Below, one piece after another: positions 33,128 through 45,300 of a DNA stretch of 64,000 nt (its first letter is position 1; every line of letters begins with the position of its first letter). The position numbers and the translations under genes were made by a program. Below the pieces are notes generated by a model, which saw nothing but the letters and a program-made list of their open reading frames with translations, was not told the origin of the DNA and did not search any database. This DNA comes from Siphonodentalium dalli (lineage: Eukaryota; Mollusca; Scaphopoda; Gadilida; Siphonodentaliidae), in the NCBI GenBank assembly GCA_032622095.1, contig CP136066.1:12421061-12485060 (forward strand). Reading direction: 5' to 3'.

Positions 33128-33321
33128 CAGCCTTTTTGCGTTGGAAGTCCTTAGAATTGGTCATTCCAGCATTCCCAGCAATGTAATGCACACCTGATCG
33201 TGGATTGATATAGTCATGCGATGTCGCTGCGCCTCGGTACATTGGCCATAGGCGTTCGTACGAATGCTCGTGTGCCTCTAGAACCAAGTCCACACCTTGC
33301 ACGTGGAAAAGCTCTTCTAGC
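33128..33321 (-). CDS. ACP7: ACP7 exon vi: AHEH metal-binding motif
   Basis: Acceptor tccattccag, donor GTAAGT; 1 nt + 64 codons + 1 nt. Encodes LEELFHVQGVDLVLEAHEHS followed by YERLWPMYRG and SGVHYIAGNAG. AHEHSYERLWP is the conserved final metal-ligand block (GHxH equivalent) of animal PAPs. The next exon should supply the C-terminal PWSAxR...GYG region but was not found. Confidence 0.95.
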
Positions 33322-36300
33322 CTGGAATGGAGTATAGATATCTGGAGAATTGAGGATTCCACACATATTATAGATACATAATCTGAATTAACGCTCCCAA
33401 ATTACTATTTCTTTGGCTTCGGGGGTAAAAAATATTTCATTTTAGTCGATGAACCCACCCATCAAAGCTCAGAGTGATCAGATATCGATTTTTGAAATTT
33501 ATTATTGTTCACTATTATTTTTCACCACCAGTACTTTTTGGCAGCCTGGTGAAAAGTCGATGAGACGACAGTTTCGGACAAAATTGCAGATGAAGATGAT
33601 AACTCTAAAATGAAGTGGCTTCGGGTATTGGATATTTGACAATGCAGCCAAAATTTGTTGAACAAAGCTGATTATGAATGAGATTTCCAGAGACATAAAT
33701 ATTGTTCAATTTTCGTTGTTTTTTTTAAAGAGACTGTATGCTATAATATATTACCAGAACACATACATTCTTTTCGTCTTTAATTGTGAAAAATATGACT
33801 CACTATTGTCACGCAAAAAAAAACAAATAGTGTTATAATCAGGGATGATCATTCCACATATCCACATTTCAGTACTAGGCATTATGATTTGACAACAAAA
33901 CGGCAGTCACTGATTCATAGAATACATATGCTAAAAATAATTGATTGACAGCTGTGGAAAGTTCCATTAATTGTCCCCATTAACATGGCGCATTTACTGG
34001 CCATTTGCCATTTTGAGATGGCTTCATGTTCACATGTTGGTAAACCACCAAGTGGCTTTAAGATGTCATCTCTAAAAACTCCCCTGTAGCTGCAATGGTT
34101 GCAGCCAATTACTGATGACAGTAATAAGTTGAGAGAAAACAAGTTTGAGTTTAGTGTGCCTGTCATTTGCATGGCCTCATCTGCTATGGGAGACATAGAC
34201 TCAGATTGACCACAGCTGTAGCCACAATGAACGCCACTTTCAGTAAACAACATGAAATCCCTGTAATTTAATTATCTGATCTGAGGGTTTGGTCTCAAAC
34301 TATATAGGGTTACCTGTTGATTAGACCAAATGCTGTATATTTAACTTTAAGAGCATCAATACACATTATTTTATATAGGCCTAGGGACTGGGCATATAAA
34401 AAAGTCATCAAATTAAACATAAACTCCACTTTTCCAAATTAGTTTCATAAAATTTGATATATCAGTTTTTCGTAAAACAACCATCGAACCCAAAGATAAA
34501 AATCTACATTCACTTTTTTCATTCATTCCGCCTTTTTCATTTATTGTCCGCCATCTTGGACATGATCAGTAGTACGGGAACTTGCAACCGGGATTTGGTG
34601 GAAACATGATGTCATATGTCCTCGCCATCGGTAACTTGGAGGCCCCATCTCCGACTGCAGCCGAACTCGAAGTCACTCTTCCTCTTTAAAGTATTATTAC
34701 CTTATATGATATCATTACATGTAAGGTAGTAAAGCTATGAAAACCAATTACATGTATGCATAATTAAATTGTAATGACAAAGTTACGCTTGACCTTTTCA
34801 TAACGGCAGCTGTGCTGGCGCAACATTAAAGACCCTCTGCCAATGCATTCTCTTATATATGCGAGTCGACCATAGGTCACATATATAAGAGAAGACATTG
34901 GCCTAAACAATTTTTTTTATCAATTTTTCTTACATTCTTTAACAATTGTTATCATTTTTTTTATCATTTTTTCTTACATTCTATAACAATGTTATCAGTT
35001 TTTATCATTTTTTCTTACATTCTTCAACAATTTTTATCTCTTTTTTTTTCATTTTTCTTACATTCTTCAACAATTTAAAAAAAATAATCTAAAATTTGTT
35101 AGGCCAATGCATTCTCTCATATATGGGAGGCGACATATGGTCGACTCGCGTATATAAGAGAATGCATTGGCACAGGGTTTTCACAAAATTTCAGGAAGCT
35201 CCAGTCATGAAAGGGTTAAGAGTAATTACATTGCACTTAAGCATAATGGAATTACACTTAAGCATAATGGAATTACGCTTAAGCATAATGGAATTACGCT
35301 CGAGCGAAATGGAATTACGCTGAAGCATAACGAATTATGCTTAAAGGGGTACTGTACGCCATTTTCATTAAATTTCCGGTGATAACAACGATCTAATATC
35401 GATAATATATAGAAACATAAATAATTTGAGTCGAAGATGTATTCTGTAAACGCTCAGGTTAATAGGCTATCTTAAAATTTAATAATTTAAAAGTTACTAA
35501 TTTGATATGAATTGAATTTATGACTGGAGCCATAAAATGGCGTCAATTAAATTACGAATTCCCGTGTACATGACGTAATCAAATAAAGTAATTGAGGGAT
35601 ACTGGATTTGTAAACCGATCGCTTGAACATTATGATGATACGAGGAGAAAACTCAAGCCACTCACTGAATAGTGATGACACAATAACTTAAATGAGTATA
35701 TGTGACTAGTATGCATATAATATAACCTTTATTTGATTCATTTGGTTGAAAACTGTACAAAAATTACTCGACAACGACAATTTGTATTTTTTCATTCCGG
35801 TAAATTTGCCATCCGTAACACTACTTCGTACTCAACAGACTTTCAAATAATGGAAAAATTGTTACCTTATTCTCCGACTCGGAGACTATAGAAACCAACA
35901 ACAACATGTTGGGTACAGTATCCCTTTAAGTGTAATTAGCAAATAAATGTAAATTTGGCCTCCCATAAAAAGTAAGCAATTTGTTAAGCGATATATAAAA
36001 CCGTCATCATTATTGTATAAAACTCACCCATGAGCTACAAATTTAGGAACATTGTATGCCCCGGAACAGTTGTCTATTTTATTGGTGCAGTAGAATGGCC
36101 TGTGACCCATCGCTATGATCCATGGCCGGACATCTCGGTGCTTATTAGCTTCAATCAGATCATCCAATAGGAAGTAATACTGCTTACAAACCTGGTCCTG
36201 GTCGTTAATAAAATAATATTCAGTGTTGTATCTGGAAACAAGGTAAACATAAATGAATAATAATTATGAATACAAATTATGAGCCAAAAATCAGCGACCA

Positions 36301-39300
36301 GCATATATTCTGTCCCACATAAATTAATACTAATTATGAGCCACAAATCAGTGACCAGCGTATATTCTGTCCCAATGCTATGAGGTTGATGTGTCTGACA
36401 GATTAGTAATGATGTTGATGGGTCCTGCTGATTTAGTAATGATGTTGAAGGGTCTGGCCGATTTAGCTATAGTGTTGATTGTTTCGACTGATTTAGCAAT
36501 AATGTTGATGGGTCCTGCTGATTTAGTAATGATGTTGAAGGGTCTGGCCGATTTAGCTATAGTGTTGATTGTTTCGACTGATTTAGCAATAATGTTGATG
36601 GGTCCTGCTGATTTAGTAATGATGTTGAAGGGTCTGGCCGATTTAGCTATAGTGTTGATTATGATGTTGAGTCCTTTTGTTTTAGTAATGTTGATGGGTC
36701 CAACCAATTTAGTAATGTTGTTGGTGGGTCCTGCTGATTTAGTAATGTTGTTGATGGATCCTGCTGATTTAGTAATGATGTTGATTGGTCCGACTGATTT
36801 AGTAATTATGTTGATTGGTCCGACCGATTTAGTTAAGATGTTGATGGGTCCGACCGATTTAGTAATTGTGTTGAAAAATTGAAAAAGGTGGTTATAGGCC
36901 AACACTGACGATATAACCTGGACATTGAGAACGCCTATACATATTATGTAACTATGGTTGACATAAACATATTTTATACATCTGACCCTTTCAAGTTTAG
37001 TTAGTTTTCATGCATAAATTATTTACGGTATTAGTATTGACAAACACTTTATCGGTTTCTAGCTGTTATGTCACTATCTAAGATCTAAAGAAAATTCAGG
37101 ACATGCGCATTTACTGAAAACAGTAGGCATATGCGTCATCCCAAAATTCCATCGTTTATTCTGGTTCAAATAGTCATGGAACCGCGAAAAAATAACCAAA
37201 TTTTTCCGAGAATTTTCTTTTTTAATATTCCCTGCCGACCTCACAACAATCACCACTGATCATCGCAAACCATCATAGACAAAGTAAAGAGAGACTTCTA
37301 GAAAAGTGATCGATACCAAAGATGTACATACCATTATTTTTCAAAAGGGGACTAAACACTTACGATATGAAATGAACATTGCCGACGTCATAACTGTACC
37401 AGAGTCCTTCGTATTCCATCGGCCATGGTGAGCCAGGAAAGGAGAATCTGTGTCTGTACATGATAAAGTCCTTATGTATTTCTACAAAGATAGATCATAT
37501 TTAATCTGTGTCTGTACATGATAAAGTCCTTATGTATTTCTGTAAAGATAGATCATATTTAATCTGTGTCTGTACATCATAAAGTCCTTATGTATTTCTG
37601 TAAAGATAGATCATATTTAATCTGTGTCTGTACATGATAAAGTCCTTATGTATTTCTGCAAAGATAGATCATATTTAATCTGTGTCTGTACATGATAAAG
37701 TCCTTATGTATTTCTGCAAAGATAGATCATATTTAATCTGTGTCTGTACATGATAAAGTCCTTATGTATTTCTGCAAAGATAGATCATATTTAATCTGTG
37801 TCTGTACATGATAAAGTCCTTATGTATTTCTGTAAAGATAGATCATATTTAATCTGTGTCTGTACATGATAAAGTCCTTATGTATTTCTGCAAAGATAGA
37901 TCATATTTAATCTGTGTCTGTACATGATAAAGTCCTTATGTATTTCTGCAAAGATAGATCATATTTAATCTGTGTCTGTACATGATAAAGTCCTTATGTA
38001 TTTCTGTAAAGATAGATCATATTTAATCTGTGTCTGTACATCATAAAGTCCTTATGTATTTCTGCAAAGATAGATCATATTTAATCTGTGTCTGTACATG
38101 ATAAAGTCCTTATGTATTTCTGCAAAGATAGATCATATTTAATCTGTGTCTGTACATGATAAAGTCCTTATGTATTTCTGTAAAGATAGATCATATTTAA
38201 TCTGTGTCTGTACATGATAAAGTCCTTATGTATTTCTGCAAAGATAGATCATATTTAATCTGTGTCTGTACATGATAAAGTCCTTATGTATTTCTGCAAA
38301 GATAGATCATATTTAATCTGTGTCTGTACATGATAAAGTCCTTATGTATTTCTGCAAAGATAGATCATATTTAATCTGTGTCTGTACATGATAAAGTCCT
38401 TATGTATTTCTGCAAAGATAGATCATATTTAATCTGTGTCTGTACATGATAAAGTCCTTATGTATTTCTGCAAAGATAGATCATATTTAATCTGTGTCTG
38501 TACATGATAAAGTCCTTATGTATTTCTGCAAAGATAGATCATATTTAATCTGTGTCTGTACATGATAAAGTCCTTATGTATTTCTGCAAAGAGATCATAT
38601 TTAATCTGTGTCTGTACATGATAAAGTCCTTATGTATTTCTGTAAAGATAGATCATATTTAATCTGTGTCTGTACATGATAAAGTCCTTATGTATTTCTG
38701 CAAAGATAGATCATATTTAATCTGTGTCTGTACATCATAAAGTCCTTATGTATTTCTGTAAAGATAGATCATATTTAATCTGTGTCTGTACATGATAAAG
38801 TCCTTATGTATTTCTGTAAAGATAGATCATATTTAATCTGTGTCTGTACATGATAAAGTCCTTATGTATTTCTGCAAAGATAGATCATATTTAATCTGTG
38901 TCTGTACATGATAAAGTCCTTATGTATTTCTGTAAAGATAGATCATATTTAATCTGTGTCTGTACATGATAAAGTCCTTATGTATTTCTGCAAAGATAGA
39001 TCATATTTAATCTGTGTCTGTACATGATAAAGTCCTTATGTATTTCTGCAAAGATAGATCATATTTAATCTGTGTCTGTACATGATAAAGTCCTTATGTA
39101 TTTCTGCAAAGATAGATCATATTTAATCTGTGTCTGTACATGATAAAGTCCTTATGTATTTCTGCAAAGATAGATCATATTTAATCTGTGTCTGTACATC
39201 ATAAAGTCCTTATGTATTTCTGCAAAGATAGATCATATTTTTCGAGCTTGTAAAATTTGAAAATCAAAATATCATTAAAGATGCATAATCCTAATTACTA

Positions 39301-42300
39301 TTTCTTTGACTTCGGGGGTAAACAATATCTGATTCAAAACACAGAGTGGTGATATATTGATTTTTGTTATTTCTCGAGATATGTACTTATTTGTGGCTTG
39401 GACAAAAATTTGTCAAGTCAATGGTCTCGGACAAATTGCGGACGAAGATGGATAACTCTAAAATCAAGTGGTACAAATTTCGTGATAATCGAGTGATAAT
39501 ACGGCCATATTATATGTTGATAAATAACATGTTTTGGGAAATTTGATACCATAGTCGACAGTGGTTACCATTATTTTGTTGTAATTAATCGATTCTGATA
39601 ACTAAAGCGTAATTTGAAGAAATGTTGTTGTTTTTGTTGTAACTTGGTGATATGAGGACCGTCTGATCGGAGTGAGTAGCCTACCTTTAAAACAAATCTG
39701 TTTGAATCCATTTTATTTTGTTGAGGCAGACGATGTGAGTTGGGATAGATCAATAGACTAATAGCTTATCGATATCTATGGCAATAAATAGTCTGGTTGT
39801 TGAAGGGTTGAACCAGGAAAAATTCTTAACAAGCTGAATTTGGTGTCATTCGATGCAGCATAATCTCCTGGTGAGCATATCCAAAATCCGCCTTGGGGAA
39901 TTTTTTGTATTCAAGATGGCGTCCAACATGGCCGCTTGAAAGTTAAAAATTTCTAGAAGTCTATTGTTTGACGCACAATATAAAACTATCAACCCGTGTT
40001 ATAACCAAAAATCCTTTTGTAGTGTATACACTATATTTCCAGAACAAACTATGTTTCCGGGTAAAAGACCTAAACATGGCGGCCAGAATGTCAGCCAAAC
40101 CCGGAAAATATTTCTTTTCTTTATTTTCCCACTAATTTTCCACATTATAAATGTATTGACTTTGAATCCCCACCCAAAAAGAAAGATATATCTATTGAGT
40201 GTTGAGATTGCTTTCTGGCGATAAAGCCACATTCAATCCAGTTCCTGATCAACAACTGTTGAAAACATTCGTGCAAATCTCCCCACGACAATCCCCTCAG
40301 GCAGTGACACACTTAAGACCATTTTCTCCGACATGAACATTTGATTGTCCCACAAGGATTTCTTGACGACATTTTTCAATAGCATCGAATGAATCTAAGA
40401 ATAATTTCTAGGGATAGTCATTATTGATAAAAGGTTGACAAGGTCCATAACTCCATCAAAAATGGGCGGACTGAACCCATATTTGAACTTGATCTGTATT
40501 TGGAGCTGATCAACTCACATACCAAATTTGGTTGAAATGGGGCTATAACTCCGGTAAAAAGAGGCGGACCGAACCATATTCGAACTTGACCTGTGTTTTG
40601 AGCTAATAAACTCACATACCAAATTTGGTTTCAATCCGATAGCCCAAAAATAAAGTTCTCATCCGGAAATTTCCGAACGGCCCAACGGACACCGGCTATT
40701 TTAATAGTCCCCACCCCAAAAACAAATATTTCTGGGAACGATTACATAAAACTAAACAAGAGGTGGCATCAGAGATGCTGTGTCTCGTTTTCGGTGGCTT
40801 ACCGCCGGTGGCTACCGCCAATTGGTGTGCATCAGTATCGGTAGACTAATTAATAGGTAAAATCGAAAAATGACTAATTAAGGGCCATAACTCCATCAAA
40901 TTTTATCGGGTCAGGCTGGTTTTCGAACTCGTCCGAAATATTCTTGGCAAGTATGTCTATTCCAAATTTTAAACAAATCGGAGGACGTTTGTTGAAGTTA
41001 TCGCGCTAACGAGCTAAAAATTCACGAAAAATGACTAATTAAGGGCCATAACTCTATCAAATTTTATCGGACCTGGCCGGTTTTCGAACTCGACCGAGAT
41101 AATCTTGGGAGACACCTATAAACCAAATTTCAATCAAATCGGATAACGTTTGTTGAAGTTATCGCGCTAACGAGCTGAAAATTCGTGAAAAATGACTAAT
41201 TAAGGGCCATAACTCTATCAAATTTTATCGGACCTGGCCGGTTTTCGAACTCGACCGAGATATTCTTGGGAGACACCTATATACCAAATTTCAATCAAAT
41301 CGGATAACGTTTGTTGAAGTTATCGCGCTAACGAGCTGAAAATTCGTGAAAAATGACTAATTAAGGGCCATAACTCTATCAAATTTTATCGGACCAGGCC
41401 GGTTTTCGAACTCATCCAAGATATTCTTCGGAGACACCTATATACCAAATTTCAATCAAATCAGATAACGTTTGTTGAAGTTATCGCGCTAACGAGCTGA
41501 AAATTCGTGAAAAATGACTAATTAAGGGCCATAACTCTATCAAATTTTATCGGACCAGGCCGGTTTTCGAACTCATCCGAGATATTCTTGGGAGACACCT
41601 ATATACGAAATTTCAATCAAATCGGATAACGTTTGTTGAAGTTATCGCGCTAACGAGCTGAAAATTCGTGAAAAATGACTAATTAAGGGCCATAACTCTA
41701 TCAAATTTTATCGGACCAGGCCGGTTTTCGAACTCATCCGAGATATTCTTGGGAGACACCTATATACCAAATTTCAATCAAATCGGATAACGTTTGTTGA
41801 AGTTATCGCGCTAACGAGCTGAAATTCGTGAAAAATGACTAATTAAGGACCATAACTCTATCAAATTTTATCGGACGAGGCCGGTTTTCGAACTCATCCG
41901 AGATATTCTTGGGAGACACCTATATACCAAATTTCAATCAAATCGGATAACGTTTGTTGAAGTTATCGCGCTAACGAGCTGAACATTTGTGAAAAATGAC
42001 TAATTAAGGGCCATAACTCTATCAAATTTTATCGGACCAGGTCGGTTTTCGAATCAGCAATGAAACGCACAATTTGCCAACATTTTTTAAGGATGACTTA
42101 TCACGGTTGCCATGAAAACCCATGTATAGCATTTTTGAGCGATAATTAATCTTGGTTGTCAGGAAACCACATATATGGCATTTTGAAGGATAACTGATCA
42201 TGGTTGCTATGAAAACCCATATATCGCGTTTTGAGGGATAACTGATCATACATGTAGTTGCATGCAAGGAAACTAATATACCTCGGTTGCCAGGAAACCT

Positions 42301-45300
42301 CATGCACATATATGACGTGTTGAGGAATAACTTACCTTGGTTGCAAGAAAATACCATATATGCATGACACGTTGATGGCAATAACTTGCCGTAGTTACCA
42401 TAGTTACCAGGAAACCCCATACACGATGTGTTGTGCTAATCTAGCTAGGTTGCCAAGAAACCCCTTACAAGGCATGTTCAGGAGCTGACTTACCATTGTT
42501 GCCAGGACTGGTAAGTTGGTAACAGGTAACCCCATATATATGGTGCGTTGAGATAAGGAGATAACCTGCCATGTTTGGTTGTCAAGAAAACCCATTATAT
42601 ATATGGTGTTTTGATGTTCTAACATAACATGGTTGCCAGGAAACCCAATACATGACAGACTGAGGGCTAACTTACCATAGTTGTCAGGAAACCCCATATA
42701 TACCGTGTTGGGCAAATCTACCAAGGTTGCCAAGAAACCCCTTATATGGCATGTTGGGGTGTTGAATGACTGTGGTTACAAGGAAACCCCATACATATGG
42801 TGTGTTGAGCGGCTAATTTACTTGATGGTTGCCAGAACACCTCATGCATGTCATGAAGAAACTCATTATCTTTTTAGTGGTTACCAGGATACCCCATATA
42901 TGGTATGTTGAGGTGTTAACTGAACGTGGTTACCAGGATACCCCATATATGTCATGTCGAGGTGTTAACTTACCGTGGTTACCAGGAAACCCCATATATT
43001 GCATGTTGAGATGTTAAAACTTACCGTGGTTACCGGGAAACCCCATATATGGCGTGTAGGCAGCGATCTGTTCGAGATCCTGAAACCATTTCTCTCCTGT
43101 CTGAAACAGATTGTGAGATGTCTATATAGATTGTGAAATATAAATTAGGGGATTACTGTGTTGTATTTCGTGATGTTCAGCGGTAGAAACAGTGCAAGTT
43201 TCCTTCGATGTAAACCAGCTATTGAAAATGCACACCGAGAACTGGGCATATAACCGATAATGTAATGTCACACCGAGAACTGGGCATATAACCGATAATG
43301 TAATTTATTACATATCTATCAACGTAATTCACATGATCGCACGAGTTTCCAGGCGTGTGATAATTCTCAGAATCGCACTAGTGTTAAAACTCAATCAAAT
43401 TCACATTTTCTGTACCGGAGATGTACGATTGTGAGTCAACTTACTATGATACTGAGACATGTAATAAAAATAGAACCGCATGAGTGTCTGGATTTTGACG
43501 AATTATCGCACTTGATTTGTTGGCGGAACTCGATAACTCTCGTGCGGGACTGCGTCCCGCACTCGATGTAACGCTCCGCCAACAAATCTCGTGCGATAAT
43601 TTCGTCAAAATCCAGACACTCATGCGGTTCTATCTATGTCACACCGAGAACTGGGCATATAACCGATAATGTAATGTCACACCGAACCGTATTCGAGTGA
43701 TGACAGAGTGTGGGTATTGTTCCTACCGAAGTCACTAGTAATGAGTGATTTCAGACGGACGGGTGCACGGACGTCCCGGCAGACGGATGCATGCACGCAC
43801 GGACAAACCGATGCATGTAATCCATTAAACCGGCCCAATATGTGACCCGCCATATCAAATCCAGTCGGAAGTCGGGATTTTTTTTACCCTGTTCCAATGC
43901 ATTCTCTTATATATGCGAGTCGACCATAGGTCGCCTCGCATATATAAGAGAATGCATTGGCCTAACAATTTTTTACAATTTTAATAATTATTTTCTTGTA
44001 TTCTTTAACAATTTTATAATTTCACCCATACAGAGCCCCAGTGAAACATGAGCAGACGACACTCTTCTATATGCTTCTATATATGTGTGGGGCTCCCTGC
44101 AGGGTAATGGATGTTTTTATTTTATGTCCTAAAAATTGTCAGAAACATTTATTAAAAAAAAATGATAAAATATTGTTAGGCCAATGCATTCTCTTATATA
44201 TGCGATGCGACCTATGGTCGACTCGCATATATAAGAGAATGCATTGGCACAGGGTAAAAAAAATCCCGACTTCCGACTGGATTTGATATGGCGGGTCACA
44301 AATGACACAGAATTACGTCGCTATCATAATCTGGTGACACAGAACATGATACGGTTGTTTGTCTAATTCTAACAATTACAATGACGGTAAAGAATGAAGA
44401 CACTGGAGGCCAGTTTTGGACTGTGATTGTACATTGCTGCATCCAAGCCTGCGTTTAATGTCTGTCATTTGCAGAAGGAGGTCCCCAGAGGGTGAATTTA
44501 GTGACACTATCCCGCATAGCGGGCTAGCATAACTGAATTCACCCTCTGGGGACGTCATTATGCTTAGGCCTCATCTTCTCTCGAAAGTTTCTTTATTATA
44601 AAATTTATCTAGAAACTTCTTCACATAGATTCTATATCTTTTTTAGTTTAGTTTCTCTATATCCCCAACTTTTGGCAGAAGACACATTGCATGATCGCAA
44701 TGGGTGTACATCACAATATTCACCATTTGGTAACTTCAATCTGAGTCTATGTCTCCCATGCAGAATGCGGTCCCCATAGGGTGAATTTAGTGATGATAGC
44801 CCGCTGTGCGGGGTAGCGTCACTATATTCACACTCTAGGGATCTAATTTTGCAAATGACAGGCACACTAAACTCAGGCTTTATAAGCTGCATCAGTTATT
44901 TGTTTAAAACTAAAATACGCGAATAACAAAAGCCCCTGACTCGCAAAGGAAACATACGAAACACAGTCGCAAAGGAAACACACGAAACACAGTCGCAAAG
45001 GAAACACAGTCGCCAAGGAAACACACGAAACACAGTCGCAAAGGAAACACACGAAACACAGTCGCAAAAGAAACACGAAACACAGTCGCCAAGGAAACAC
45101 ACGAAAAACAGTCGCAAAGGAAACATACGAAACACAGTCGCAAAGGAAACACAGTCGCAAAGGAAACACAGTCGCAAAGGAAACACACGAAACACAGTCG
45201 CCAAGGAAACACACGAAACATAGTCGCAAAGGAAACACACGAAACACAGTCGCCAAGGAAACACACGAAACATAGTCGCAAAGGAAATATACGAAACACG

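Noticed and set aside
32820-33362. 180-codon frame joining AHEH sequence to a MITE
   Set aside because: Exon vi ends at donor 33128; the rest is read-through into the TTAA element.
36378-36905. 175- and 163-codon frames on opposite strands
   Set aside because: ~30-bp minisatellite open on both strands.
37445-39236. CRISPR-like array (regular 58-bp repeats)
   Set aside because: No distinct spacers, eukaryotic context, and the whole unit is repeated; it is an exon-edge tandem array.
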